A stretch of DNA of 64,000 bases from Oscillospiraceae bacterium (GCA_017470325.1 JAFUES010000035.1:62001-126000); one strand, 5' to 3'. Positions 44,622 through 53,699 are shown, counted from the stretch's first letter. The notes: generated from the letters alone by a model not told the origin. Made by a program: numbers and translations.

Positions 44622-45722
44622 TTACTCCAGGATGATCTTGCAGATGCGGTCCACATCCGCCAGGGACAGGTCGGCGTATAGGGGGAGGGTCAGTACCCGG
44701 TCGGCCATATAGGCCGCCACCGGGGTGTCGGCCGGATCGAAGCCGGGCTTGCCTGCATAACAGGCGAAGCTGTTGGTCAGAGGATAGAAATATTTCCGGG
44801 CGATGATATCCTCCGCGGCCAGCCGGTCGTAGACTTCGTCCCGGCTGTACTTGTAGCCGTCGAAGACCACGGGGTAGTAGGCGTAGTTGGCCTGCACGCC
44901 AGGCTGCGCCCGGTTGAGCTTCAGCCCCGGGACGCCGGACAGCTGTGCGTCATAGCGTTCGGCCACCAGCTTGCGCTTGGCGATCTCCGCGGTCAGATGG
45001 CGCAGGTTGCAGATGCCCATGGCGGCGGCGAACTCGTTCATCTTGGCGTTGCCGCCCACAAAGGGCACGTCCTCCGGCCCGTGGATGCCGAAGTTTTTCA
45101 GATCGCACAGACGCTGGCGTGTCGCCCCGTCCCGGCAGCAGACTGCCCCGCCCTCGATGCTGTGGAAGACCTTGGTGGCGTGGAAGCTGAACATGGCCGC
45201 GTCCCCGAAATTGGCGGAGCTGACGCCGTCCTTGAACACGCCGAAGCTGTGGGCCGCGTCATAAATCACCGGCAGGCCGTGCCGCGCGGCAATGGCGCCG
45301 ATGGTGTCCACATCGCAGAGGTTGCCGTAGACGTGCACCGGCAGGATGGCCACGGTCTTGTCCGTGATCAGCGCTTCCAGCTTGTCGGGGTCCAGAGTGT
45401 AGTTGTCCGGCTCAATGTCGCAGAACACCGGCGTGCAGCCGCAGCGGACGATGGCGTGGGTGGTGGAGGCAAAAGTGAAGGGTGTGGTGATGATCTCCCC
45501 GTGAAGATCAAAAGCCTCCAAAATGTTTTCCAGGGCCAGATGACCGTTGGTGAACAGGGCCAGATATTCGCAGCCCAGATAGCGGGAAAGTTCTTCTTCC
45601 AGCGTCTGGTGCTTGACGCCCATGTTGGTCAGCCAATGACTGTCCCAGATCTCCCGGATCTCTGCGCAGTATTCCTCAAAGGGCGGCAGAGAGGACCGGG
45701 TCACGTTGATGCGTTCCGGCAT
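44622..45722 (-). CDS. DegT/DnrJ/EryC1/StrS sugar aminotransferase
   Basis: 366 residues, PLP enzyme making amino sugars from nucleotide ketosugars. TNGHLALENIL binds phosphate, VIYDAAHSFG holds the cofactor aspartate, and SFHATKVFHSIEGG the Schiff-base lysine. The overall pattern resembles the VioA/FdtB type, which makes dTDP-4-amino-4,6-dideoxyglucose or dTDP-3-amino-3,6-dideoxygalactose. The neighbouring hexapeptide acetyltransferase fits N-acetylation of that product. The nucleotide-sugar substrate is inferred. Confidence 0.88.
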   Translation of the reverse strand: MPERINVTRSSLPPFEEYCAEIREIWDSHWLTNMGVKHQTLEEELSRYLGCEYLALFTNGHLALENILEAFDLHGEIITTPFTFASTTHAIVRCGCTPVFCDIEPDNYTLDPDKLEALITDKTVAILPVHVYGNLCDVDTIGAIAARHGLPVIYDAAHSFGVFKDGVSSANFGDAAMFSFHATKVFHSIEGGAVCCRDGATRQRLCDLKNFGIHGPEDVPFVGGNAKMNEFAAAMGICNLRHLTAEIAKRKLVAERYDAQLSGVPGLKLNRAQPGVQANYAYYPVVFDGYKYSRDEVYDRLAAEDIIARKYFYPLTNSFACYAGKPGFDPADTPVAAYMADRVLTLPLYADLSLADVDRICKIILE

Positions 45723-46292
45723 TCAGCTCTCGCTCCTTTCCGATTCCAGTTTTTCGCATAGGGTCAGCAGTTCCCGGCTGCGCTCTTCATGGCGCTGAGC
45801 GGGGATGCCGTAATAAATGCCCCAGGGCTCACAGTCGCGGCTCAGCAGGGACATGGCGCCCACGGCGCAGCCCTCCCCCACGGTGACGCCGGGGAGGATG
45901 GTGCTGCCGGTGCCCACGATCACATGGCGGCCGATGGAGACCGGCTGTTGGGTCACATGGGTGTAGGCCTCCGGCACAGTGGGATTGGTCATGGCCGCAC
46001 CGGAATAATCGTCCGTCAGGGCGTAGACCGCGCAGCGGGAGGACAGGGTGCTGTAGTCGCCGATGGTGATCCCGGCGTCACCGGCAAAGAGCAGCACGCC
46101 GGCGGCCAGGTGGATGGAACTGCCCAGGGTGATGTTCCCGGAGAGCAGGCAGAAGTCGTCGATGCGCACATGGTCCCCCAGGGAGATGTGTTCCGCACCG
46201 TAGATGCTGGCTTTACGGCTGATGCGCACATCCCGGCCATAGGCTTTCAAACCCAGGGCGGCCAGTTCTTCTTCCGTGTAAAAGCTTGTCAT
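45723..46292 (-). CDS. Hexapeptide-repeat (LbH) acetyltransferase
   Basis: 189 residues. Repeats in the [LIV]-G-x-x-x-x pattern run from about 25 to 155, e.g. ISLGDHVRIDD, ITIGDYSTLSS, VSIGRHVIVGTGSTILPGVTVGEGCAVGAMS. The catalytic histidine is probably in AYTHVTQ or GRHVIV. It forms a trimeric left-handed helix that uses acetyl-CoA. Directly coupled to the aminotransferase, it likely acetylates the amino sugar. Confidence 0.85.
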   Translation of the reverse strand: MTSFYTEEELAALGLKAYGRDVRISRKASIYGAEHISLGDHVRIDDFCLLSGNITLGSSIHLAAGVLLFAGDAGITIGDYSTLSSRCAVYALTDDYSGAAMTNPTVPEAYTHVTQQPVSIGRHVIVGTGSTILPGVTVGEGCAVGAMSLLSRDCEPWGIYYGIPAQRHEERSRELLTLCEKLESERSES

Positions 46293-47746
46293 TCCCGCAC
46301 CTCCTTGGACTGTCCGGGCAGGAAGCGCCGGACGATGGAGAGAATGTATTGGAAGCTGTCCAGCTTCAGCAGGGCCGAGAGGGCTACATAGACCAGTACG
46401 CCCAGAGGGATCTGCAGCAGCAGCGTCAAAAAGTCCCCCAGGCCCAGCAGCCGGATCAGGTAGACGATTGCGGCCATGCCCAGGCTCAGCAGCACCGCCG
46501 GGCCAATGTCCTTGAGCTGCTGCAGGTAGGCGTAATCCAGCAGCTTCCGGTTGGGCCAGGCGTTAATGAGCTGGGCGGCCACGCCGGAGCACAGCTGGCC
46601 CAGCGCCATGGCAAACACACCGAAGCGCATGGTGAAGAGCAGGATCAGGGTCTCCAGCACCTTTTTGATGACCTCCAGCTTTAAAAACACATCGCTGCGG
46701 CCCATGGCCTTGATGGCGTTGAGGTTGGCAGTGTGCAAGGGGTAGAGGGCGTAGATGGCGCAGAAGACCTGCAGGAAGGGCACCGCGGGCACCCACTTCT
46801 CTGTCATCAGCAGCCGCACCAGCGGTTCGGCGCAGACGGCCAGGCCCGCCATCAGCGGCATCATGATATAGGAGCTGGTCTTGATGGCCCGGCGGGTCAT
46901 CTCCCGCACCTGGTGCCGGTGGTCCTGCTGGCTGCTCATCACCGGCAGCAGCACGCTGTCGATGGAGTAGTTGATATTTTCCACCACCAGATTGGGCCAG
47001 TTGCGGCCCCGCTCGAAGAAGGCCAGGTCCGCGTCCGCATAGCGCACGCCGATGATCAGCGGATAGAGCTGGAGGTAGATCGTATCCAGCAGAGAGGCGC
47101 TCAGCAGCTTCCAGCCGTAGCTGAGCAGGCCCTTCAATCTCTGAAGGGAAAACATACGTTTGGGCCGCCAGCCCACCGTGAACCAGAGGATCACCGTATT
47201 GACCGTCACATTGGACAGCTGCTGGGCCACCAGCGCCCAGACGCCGAAGCCCCGCAGGGCCATGGTGATGCCCACCACGGCGGAAAACAGCGTGCCGCCC
47301 AGGGTGGCGAAAAAGAAGCGCTTGAACTGCAGGGTCTTGGACACGTAGGCCTGCTGCACGTTCTTCACGCCGGCCACCACCACCGTCAGACCCAGGACCC
47401 GCACCAGCGGCGTCAGCTCCGGCGATTTGTAGAAAGCGGCGATCAGCGGCGCAAAGAGGAACAGCAGGATGTACAGCAGCAGACAGAAGCAGACGTTGAA
47501 AAAGAACACCGAAGAAAAGTCCAGATCGTCCGGGTCCTTTTTCTGGATCAGGGCATTGGCCATGCCGCTGTCCACGAACACCATCAGAATGGCGGTGATC
47601 ACCGTTACCTTGCTGATGGGCGCGTAGAGGCTGGGCTCCAGGATCCGGGCCAGCACGATGGATACCGCAAAGGACACCAGCTGGGCGCCGCAGCGTTCAA
47701 AAAAGCGCCATATGAGATTGGAAACGACTTTGCTTTTGTTGTCCAT
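46289..47746 (-). CDS. Polysaccharide flippase, WzxC/MOP type
   Basis: 485 residues with about 12-14 hydrophobic segments. ERCGAQLVSFAVSIVLARILEPSLYAPISKVTVI is the usual start of the Polysacc_synt_3 family. It moves lipid-linked repeat units across the membrane. The ATG at 47746 is favoured over the TTG at 47767 because AAAGG lies between them. It overlaps the acetyltransferase gene by four bases. Confidence 0.88.
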   Translation of the reverse strand: MDNKSKVVSNLIWRFFERCGAQLVSFAVSIVLARILEPSLYAPISKVTVITAILMVFVDSGMANALIQKKDPDDLDFSSVFFFNVCFCLLLYILLFLFAPLIAAFYKSPELTPLVRVLGLTVVVAGVKNVQQAYVSKTLQFKRFFFATLGGTLFSAVVGITMALRGFGVWALVAQQLSNVTVNTVILWFTVGWRPKRMFSLQRLKGLLSYGWKLLSASLLDTIYLQLYPLIIGVRYADADLAFFERGRNWPNLVVENINYSIDSVLLPVMSSQQDHRHQVREMTRRAIKTSSYIMMPLMAGLAVCAEPLVRLLMTEKWVPAVPFLQVFCAIYALYPLHTANLNAIKAMGRSDVFLKLEVIKKVLETLILLFTMRFGVFAMALGQLCSGVAAQLINAWPNRKLLDYAYLQQLKDIGPAVLLSLGMAAIVYLIRLLGLGDFLTLLLQIPLGVLVYVALSALLKLDSFQYILSIVRRFLPGQSKEVRE

Positions 47747-47811
47747 CCGTAAACTAACCTTTGACAAATCAGAATCTCACAGCCCGGTGTACCCGCAGGC
47801 CCGGGCTCAGT

Positions 47812-48792
47812 TCAGTCTCCGTAGCCCCGGCGCCGGCGGTACAGCCGGTGCAGGCCGGGCAGGCTGCGTTTGAGCAGATGCTTGCATTTATAAGAGGCGC
47901 TCTGCGCCCGATAGATCGCGTCATACGGGGGACGGACCTGCTCGTCCACCTTCCCCTGGAGCTCCAGCAGCTCATACTCCCGCTCCAGGATCACCTGCCG
48001 CACCGCGGCGGCCCGGTCCCCGGAGACATGGGGCAGCAGAGTCCGCAGCATCTCGATCTCTCCGGTGACGAATTCCTTGAACTTGGCGTAGTTTTTGTCC
48101 ACGCCGCTGCTCCAGGCGGAGGGGTTGCTGCCCACCCGGTAGACAGACATACAGCGGTCCAGGTAGCGGACCTTGCCCTGCATGGTCAGCCAGATGCCCA
48201 CGGGGTAATCGGTAAAGCCGTGGCGAAAGGCCACCGCGCGAAAGTCCGGGGGCGAGAGCAGAAATTCCCGACGGGCCATGATGGAGCTGGTGTGGAAGGC
48301 CCCGGCCATGCCCCGGACCACGGTCTCAAAGGGGATATCCCGCTCCTCGCGCTCGGTGAACAGCGGTGCATCGGGCCGGGAGTCGTCGGTATAATGCAGC
48401 AGGGTATTGTGCACGCAGGCGGAGTAGTCCGGGTGCGCGTCCAGGAAATCCGCCTGGCGCTGGAGCTTTTCCGGGTCGGACCAATAGTCGTCTCCCTCGC
48501 AGAGGGCGATGTACTGCCCCCGGGCGGCCGGGTACAGCACCGCGTCGTAAATGTTGAAGCCCTGGGAGTAGAGGTTCTTCTCCTGGCAGAAGGGACGGAT
48601 GATCGCCGGGTATTTCTCCGCGTATTCCCGGATCACAGCGGCGGTGTCATCGGTGGAGGCGTCGTCGTTGATCAGCACCTCGAAGGGGAAATTCGTCTTC
48701 TGGCTGACGAAGCCCTCCAACGCGTCGCGGATATAAGCGCCGTGATTGAAAGCGGTACAGGCCACTGAGACCTTGCATCTTGGCTGCTCCAT
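47812..48792 (-). CDS. Family 2 glycosyltransferase
   Basis: 326 residues, GT-A fold. VSVACTAFNHGAYIRDALEG is the nucleotide-binding start, INDDASTDDT and LCEGDDYW (the DxD-like metal site with the following acidic residues) match the capsule GT2 group. The C-terminal part is helical and basic, perhaps touching the membrane. The ATG at 48792 follows CAGGAG. An upstream in-frame ATG at 48819 would be only a few bases from the transcription start predicted by the promoter at 48823. Confidence 0.88.
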   Translation of the reverse strand: MEQPRCKVSVACTAFNHGAYIRDALEGFVSQKTNFPFEVLINDDASTDDTAAVIREYAEKYPAIIRPFCQEKNLYSQGFNIYDAVLYPAARGQYIALCEGDDYWSDPEKLQRQADFLDAHPDYSACVHNTLLHYTDDSRPDAPLFTEREERDIPFETVVRGMAGAFHTSSIMARREFLLSPPDFRAVAFRHGFTDYPVGIWLTMQGKVRYLDRCMSVYRVGSNPSAWSSGVDKNYAKFKEFVTGEIEMLRTLLPHVSGDRAAAVRQVILEREYELLELQGKVDEQVRPPYDAIYRAQSASYKCKHLLKRSLPGLHRLYRRRRGYGD

Positions 48793-48822
48793 GGCATACT
48801 CCTGCAGATAAATATTCATTCT

Positions 48823-48851
48823 ATTATACTGCCAAAGCCTGTCCATTTCAA
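48823..48851 (-). promoter_or_regulatory. Promoter of the polysaccharide operon
   Basis: Minus-strand TTGAAA (plus 48846-48851), 17-bp spacer, TATAAT (plus 48823-48828). Confidence 0.7.
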
Positions 48852-48862
48852 CAGAAAAAAGA

Positions 48863-48890
48863 CGCCCTCCGCGCAGCTGCGCGGAGGGCG
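48863..48890 (-). terminator. Terminator of psuG
   Basis: CGCCCTCCGCGCAG and CTGCGCGGAGGGCG form a perfect 28-bp palindrome; on the minus strand it is followed by TCTTTTTT. Confidence 0.9.
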
Positions 48891-48902
48891 TAGATAAAAA
48901 GC

Positions 48903-49814
48903 TCAGATGTTCAGCTGGATGGCGGTCTGGGCCGCCAGGCGGGCGTTGTTCAGCACCAGCTGGATGTTGGATTCCAGACTTTCCCCGCCGGTGAGCTCTA
49001 CCACCCGGGCCAACAGGAAGGGCGTGGTCTCCTTGCCCTTGACGCCCTGCGCCTTGCACTCGGCCAGGGCCTGTTCGATGGCCGCGTCGATGACGGCCTT
49101 GTCCATGGCGTACTGCTCGGGGATGGGATTGGTGACCAGCATGCCGCCCTTATAGTTCAGCTCCCGCTGGGCCCGGAACAGCCCGGCCAGTTCTGCGGGG
49201 CTGTCCACCCGGTAATCCACGCCAAGGCCGCTCTGCCGGGTATAGAAGGCGGGCAGCTCGTCGGTGCCGTAGCCGATGACGGGTACCCCCTTGGTCTCCA
49301 GATATTCCAGGGTCAGCCCCAGATCCAGGATGGACTTGGCCCCAGCGCAGACCACCATCACCGGAGTCTGGGCCAGCTCCTCCAGGTCGGCGGAGATATC
49401 CATGGTGGTCTCCGCGCCCCGGTGTACGCCGCCGATGCCGCCGGTGGCGAAAACCTGGATCCCGGCCATATGGGCGATGATCATGGTGGTGGCCACGGTG
49501 GTGGCGCCGTCCGCCTCCCAGGCCACCAGCGCGGGCAGATCCCGGCGGCTGGCCTTGGTCACGTTGCGGCCCATCTTGCCTAGGTATTCGATCTCCTCCG
49601 GGCTCAGCCCGGCCTTCAGCCGACCGCCGATGACGGCGATGGTGGCGGGGATAGCGCCCGCGTCGCGGATGGTCTGCTCCACCAGCAGCGCGGTCTCCAC
49701 GTTTTTGGGATAGGGCATGCCATGGGAGATGATGGTGCTCTCCAGCGCCACAATGGGCAGGCCCATGGCCTGGGCGGAGCCCACTTCATAGGAAACATCC
49801 AGATGCTTGTTCAT
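48903..49814 (-). CDS. psuG: Pseudouridine-5'-phosphate glycosidase
   Basis: 303 residues. VALESTIISHGMPYPKN, KASRRDLPALVA, ATGGIGGVHRGAETTMDISADL, CAGAKSILDLGLTLEYLETKGVPVIGY and TNPIPE are conserved PsuG blocks, including the catalytic lysine and the manganese ligands. It splits pseudouridine-5'-phosphate to uracil and ribose phosphate. A pseudouridine kinase (PsuK) is not adjacent in the window. The preceding ABC permease genes suggest that the system imports nucleosides. The ATG at 49814 follows CGGAGG. Confidence 0.93.
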   Translation of the reverse strand: MNKHLDVSYEVGSAQAMGLPIVALESTIISHGMPYPKNVETALLVEQTIRDAGAIPATIAVIGGRLKAGLSPEEIEYLGKMGRNVTKASRRDLPALVAWEADGATTVATTMIIAHMAGIQVFATGGIGGVHRGAETTMDISADLEELAQTPVMVVCAGAKSILDLGLTLEYLETKGVPVIGYGTDELPAFYTRQSGLGVDYRVDSPAELAGLFRAQRELNYKGGMLVTNPIPEQYAMDKAVIDAAIEQALAECKAQGVKGKETTPFLLARVVELTGGESLESNIQLVLNNARLAAQTAIQLNI

Positions 49815-49843
49815 TGAAACCTCCGAAAAAATCAGAATGAAAG

Positions 49844-49870
49844 CCGGGGATATGAAGATCATATCCCCGG
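49844..49870. terminator. Hairpin between the permease gene and psuG
   Basis: CCGGGGATAT pairs with ATATCCCCGG, loop GAAGATC. On the minus strand CTTTC, then TTTTTT about 10 bases later, follows. It may reduce but not stop readthrough from the permeases into psuG. Confidence 0.5.
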
Positions 49871-49891
49871 ACTGTGAAAAAACTGCGGGAA

Positions 49892-50836
49892 TTACTTTGC
49901 CTTGACGTAGGGCTTGCCGTTGGCGGAGGGCACGCGGGACTTGCCCACGAACAGGATCAGCACAATGACCGTGACCACATAGGGGATCATGGAAATCAGC
50001 TGCATGTTGATGCCCGAGGAAGAACCCAGGACCACCTTCAGGCCGGAGCAGAAGCCGAACAGCAGGCAGCCCAGCAGGGCGCCCTGGGGACGGAACTTGC
50101 CGAAGATGACGGCGGCGATGGCGATGAAGCCCTGGCCCACGATAGAGATGGGACGGAACTGGGTGGAAATGGCCATGGTGACGCAGGCGCCGCCCAGACC
50201 GGACAGGAAGCCGGAGATGCACACGCACAGGAAACGCATCCTGATCACGTTGATGCCCAGAGTCTCACAGGCCTGGGGATGTTCACCGCAGGCCCGCAGA
50301 CGCAGGCCGAAGCGGGTCTTGTAAAACACGAACCACACAATGAGGACTGCCAGGAACACCAGATAGGTGGAGGCGTAATTGGCAAAGACGTTGTCCAGGA
50401 AGCGACCAAACACAGTAGAGGTATCAAAGACACCCCTGAAAAGACGGGGGATCTTCATGCTGGCTTCCAGGGGAATGGTATCGGTGGAATTAAAGAGAAC
50501 CTTGGCAATCATGATCACGATGCCGGGGCCCAGCATGTTGATGGCGGTACCGGCGATGGTCTGATCCGCACCCAAGTTCACGGTGGCGATGGCGTGGAGC
50601 ATCCCGAAGAAAGCGCCGGCCAGACCGCCGCACAAAAAGCCGATCCAGGGGTTGCCGGTGAAGTAGGCCACTACGGTACCCGTGAAGGCCCCGGCGGTCA
50701 TCATACCCTCGATGCCGATGTTGACCACGCCGGAGACTTCAGAGAAGCAGGAGCCCAGTGCGGCGTAAATCAGAGGGGTGGAATAGATCAGCGTGGCGTA
50801 AAGAATAATACCGAAAGAATTGATGAAGTTTGTCAT
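49892..50836 (-). CDS. Nucleoside-type ABC transporter permease 2 (NupQ-like)
   Basis: 314 residues with about nine hydrophobic segments. ALGSCFSEVSGVVNIGIEGMMTAGAF is the NupQ-type periplasmic/first-loop motif, and RLRACGEHPQACETLGINVIRMRF the coupling loop. Family: BMP-dependent importers of guanosine and other nucleosides. Its start overlaps the upstream permease by four bases. With psuG downstream, a nucleoside (perhaps pseudouridine) is the likely cargo. Confidence 0.88.
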   Translation of the reverse strand: MTNFINSFGIILYATLIYSTPLIYAALGSCFSEVSGVVNIGIEGMMTAGAFTGTVVAYFTGNPWIGFLCGGLAGAFFGMLHAIATVNLGADQTIAGTAINMLGPGIVIMIAKVLFNSTDTIPLEASMKIPRLFRGVFDTSTVFGRFLDNVFANYASTYLVFLAVLIVWFVFYKTRFGLRLRACGEHPQACETLGINVIRMRFLCVCISGFLSGLGGACVTMAISTQFRPISIVGQGFIAIAAVIFGKFRPQGALLGCLLFGFCSGLKVVLGSSSGINMQLISMIPYVVTVIVLILFVGKSRVPSANGKPYVKAK

Positions 50837-51560
50837 TTCTCAGCACCGTCCTTTCCGTCAGTGGCTGCAGCCGGAGCAGGTTTTTCTTTGGGCGCTTTTT
50901 TTAGATACTTGATGTTGCTAAAGATAACGGAAATAGCAATAAAGAATACTACGGTACCTACAATGACATTGATAAGCTGTGTGGGGGCGCCTACCAAGTT
51001 CAGCTTGCTGCCGCCGTACATCAACGCGCCGTAAAAGACACCGGCGACGAGTACGCCGAAGGGATTGGAGCAGCCGATCAGGGCCACCACGATACCGGCG
51101 AAGCCAAAGCCCTCTTGGGAGGAGAAGACAGAGATACGGCTGCCCATACCCATCAGCTGCAGGGCGCCGCCCAGACCCGCCAGGGCGCCGGAGATGGCCA
51201 GCGCGGTGAGGATGGAGCGGTTCACATGGATGCCGCCGTATTCCGCGGCGAATTTGTTGTAGCCTACGGCTTTGAGCTCATAGCCCAGAGTGGTCTTTTC
51301 GATGATGAACCAAACCAGAACGGTCATGATGATAGCCACTATGATGCCCCAGTTAGCGGTAGGAGCCAGTCCCAGATTGTTGATCAGATCTTTACTGAGC
51401 AATGTGCTGGCGTTGTCGGAAATGTTTTTGGTGGCGTCTGCTGTTCCGTCGCTGTGGATAGCCGGGAGACCGGCGATGAAGTTGGACAGGTAGAAGGCGA
51501 TCCAGTTGAACATGATCATGCTCAGCACTTCGTTGATGCCCCACTTGGTGCAGTGCGTTC
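50833..51560 (-). pseudogene. NupP-like ABC permease gene, 5' part cut off by the integrated element
   Basis: About 240 residues remain, from TKWGINEVLSMIMFNWIAFYLSNF to the C-terminal tail ending DGKDGAEK. Intact NupP-like permeases have about 100 more residues before the (R/K)xGxNEV motif. Upstream of this motif the frame continues into the serine integrase DNA and reads meaningless residues. So the gene was split by insertion on the same strand, and the missing 5' part should lie beyond the far end of the element. The operon (BMP protein, ATPase, permease) would be disabled in the lysogen. Confidence 0.8.
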
Positions 51561-53033
51561 TAAATCCGACAACGTACCGCCTTTCTGTAGGCGGTACGTT
51601 TTTGTCGGTAGGGACGTGAGATTGTAGGCAATCGTTATCTTGAAATAATCGTCTGGTTCGTCCCATACTGTGACAGAGTTCACAAACAGGTCTATCACCA
51701 TTCTTCTAAAATCTTCATCCTCTATATCACCACTCTTGAACTGTTCTAACCAGTAGATGACTTGGGGCTTTTGCAGGTACACAACTCCCTTTTCCTCTTT
51801 GTGTAGTTCAGTCTCAAGGGTCTTTTTGTCTTTCTCCAACTCCACCATGCGCTTGACCAGAGTTTCCGGGGCTTGTCCACCTTCTATAGCTTTGGCAAGG
51901 TTGTCAAGGGAAAGCTGTGTCTCATGGAGCCTGTCTTTGATGGATGGAATGTTGGAGGTTGCTTCAATCTCATAGACGTTCTGACGGACTGCGGTATCTG
52001 CTATGACTTCTATGTTTTCATCCGTGAGAAGTGCCATAGCGTCACGGGCAACCACCATTTCAATAAACTCTTTCCGCAGGTTCCGCTTGGTACACTCTTT
52101 GTGCTTGTTCTTCTTGCCGTAGCACTCATAGTAACTGTAGCCCCCGCTGCCGTTGCTGTTCCCGTTCATACGGGAGCCACAATGCCCGCAGAATAGCTTT
52201 CCAGACAGAAGGAATACTCTCTTTGCCTTGTAGGTTCCAGACGGCTTCTGGGATGACAGACGGGCTTGTACTTGGTCAAACAATTTCCTGTCAATGATAG
52301 GTGGTATCACGTCCTCTGCCCGGTATTCATGGAATTGGTAGACTCCTATATATCGTTCATTGCGGAATATCTTGCTGAATGAACTCTTGCCGAAGCGGGT
52401 TCCCTTTGAGGTTTTGTACCCTTTGGCATTAAAGGTTCTGCATATCTCCGCAACGGTGTGACCTTCTGCGTACATTCTGAACGCTTCCCGGACAATGGGA
52501 GCCGTTTCTTCATCTATGACCAATTTCTTGTCTACGGTCTTATAGCCCAGGGGGATAGACCCGCCTATAGAGTTGTGCTTATAGGCTGACTCCCGCAGTC
52601 CACGGTTTATCTTCTGGGACAGTTCCGCACTATAGAACTCTGCCATACCTTCAAGGACAGACTCAAGGATAATACCTTCCGGGTCAGTAGTGATATTCTC
52701 TGTGGCTGAAATAAGCTGCACACCGTTCTTCTTCAAGCGGTACTTATAGTTTGCCATATCATACCGGGAGCGGGAGAAGCGGTCTAACTTATAGACTACT
52801 ACTGCGTCAAATAAATCCTTCTCACTGTCCTTTATCATCTTGAGGAAGTTCACACGCTTCTCTATATCCTTACTGGCAGACGTAGCCCTGTCTGCGTAGA
52901 CCTCCACAATTTTGATATTATGCCGTTTGCAAAACTCCTGGCATACTCTTGTCTGTCCTTCAATGGATTGTTCCGTCTGGTTGTTACTGGAATATCTCAC
53001 GTAAAGGCAGGCTGTTTTTATATCCTCATACAT
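51522..53033 (-). CDS. Large serine recombinase (phage integrase)
   Basis: 503 residues. Resolvase domain: catalytic serine in YVRYSSNNQTEQS (Ser15 or Ser16), then KLDRFSRSRYD. The recombinase domain runs about 165-270, a zinc ribbon CGHCGSRM...YYECYGKKNKHKEC at about 290-330, and a coiled coil about 370-430. It integrates without host supercoiling at short attB/attP sites. The gene is at the element's left end. Its last residues (from about ERTAPSGASTKC) are coded by host permease DNA, so the protein end is created by integration. Confidence 0.93.
   Translation of the reverse strand: MYEDIKTACLYVRYSSNNQTEQSIEGQTRVCQEFCKRHNIKIVEVYADRATSASKDIEKRVNFLKMIKDSEKDLFDAVVVYKLDRFSRSRYDMANYKYRLKKNGVQLISATENITTDPEGIILESVLEGMAEFYSAELSQKINRGLRESAYKHNSIGGSIPLGYKTVDKKLVIDEETAPIVREAFRMYAEGHTVAEICRTFNAKGYKTSKGTRFGKSSFSKIFRNERYIGVYQFHEYRAEDVIPPIIDRKLFDQVQARLSSQKPSGTYKAKRVFLLSGKLFCGHCGSRMNGNSNGSGGYSYYECYGKKNKHKECTKRNLRKEFIEMVVARDAMALLTDENIEVIADTAVRQNVYEIEATSNIPSIKDRLHETQLSLDNLAKAIEGGQAPETLVKRMVELEKDKKTLETELHKEEKGVVYLQKPQVIYWLEQFKSGDIEDEDFRRMVIDLFVNSVTVWDEPDDYFKITIAYNLTSLPTKTYRLQKGGTLSDLERTAPSGASTKC
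51540..51566. other. Host/element junction (attachment site region)
   Basis: Permease homology begins at the codons for TKWGINEV (about 51551 leftwards on the minus strand), and integrase-specific sequence begins by about 51566. The crossover therefore lies in this interval. The exact core (normally two bases for serine integrases) cannot be set without the uninterrupted host site. Confidence 0.6.
51566..51607. terminator. Hairpin at the integrase 3' end beside the junction
   Basis: AACGTACCGCC and GGCGGTACGTT form an 11-bp stem with an 8-base loop. CCGAC/GTCGG flanks extend it with a bulge. It lies inside the last codons of the integrase and borders the attachment site. It may be a terminator of the free-phage integrase or part of attP. 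Confidence 0.6.
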
Positions 53034-53060
53034 GGTTCTTCCTCCACTCCGCTATGCTGA

Positions 53061-53447
53061 TTACCCGACACTGGCGGTATCTGCTTCCCCTTTATCTGTG
53101 GCAATTCTACGGAGTTCTTGGATAAGGGTACTCTCTACCATAGTGCGTCCTTCATCATCCAGTTTGCGGTACTTGAAGATAAACTGCGCTTCTCTTGCAG
53201 AGAGGGTAATAGTTTGATTATCCAGAATGTTTAGGGCTTCTTCCTTGAGGGTATCGGTTCCCCGCAGATAATCCGTTGAGACACCAAAGAAGTTTGCCAA
53301 CTTCAAAAGCGTTTCCGTACCGGGGATAATCTCATTATCCTGCCAATACTTCTTCTGGTTCCGTCCAATATGGCACTGGGTAGAAACTTCTTTCCATGTA
53401 AGCCTGCGTTCTTTCAAAAGGGCTTCCAACCGTTCCATAAATACCAT
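53061..53447 (-). CDS. CI-like XRE phage repressor
   Basis: 128 residues. A helix-turn-helix (about 8-55, LLKERRLTWKEVSTQCHIGRNQKKYWQDNEIIPGTETLLKLANFFGVSTDYL) is followed by a helical C-terminal part (SAREAQFIFKYRKLDDEGRTMVES) for dimerisation. There is no S24 domain, so induction needs another factor, such as an ImmA-like protease outside the window. The ATG at 53447 follows AAAGGAG. It faces the rightward early promoter. Confidence 0.85.
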   Translation of the reverse strand: MVFMERLEALLKERRLTWKEVSTQCHIGRNQKKYWQDNEIIPGTETLLKLANFFGVSTDYLRGTDTLKEEALNILDNQTITLSAREAQFIFKYRKLDDEGRTMVESTLIQELRRIATDKGEADTASVG

Positions 53448-53468
53448 AGTGATTACTCCTTTCAAAAT

Positions 53469-53528
53469 CCCTAAAATATTTTTCAAAATAGGGCTTGACA
53501 ATCCCTATGATGGTGATTATAATAGGGA
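53469..53528. promoter_or_regulatory. Phage switch: divergent promoters with repeated CCCTAT operators
   Basis: Rightward promoter: TTGACA (53495-53500), 17-bp spacer, TATAAT (53518-53523). Four half-sites of CCCTA(T)/ATAGGG occur at about 53469, 53488, 53502 and 53522, making overlapping dyads over both boxes. A minus-strand TTGTCA/TATTTT pair with 17-bp spacing could drive the repressor. This is the expected lysis-lysogeny control region. Confidence 0.75.
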
Positions 53529-53699
53529 CTGTAAACAACAAAAGTTGTTCGCAGGGTGCAAAAATCCCGCCCTCCGGGGCTATAGATTTTGCCCGCAGGG
53601 TTTTCAATGGTTCTTGAACCTGGCAGTTCTATTATAAGCATTGGAGCCTTGTTTGTCAACTAATGTTTACAAGAAAAACAGGGAAAGGAGGTAAAGGAC

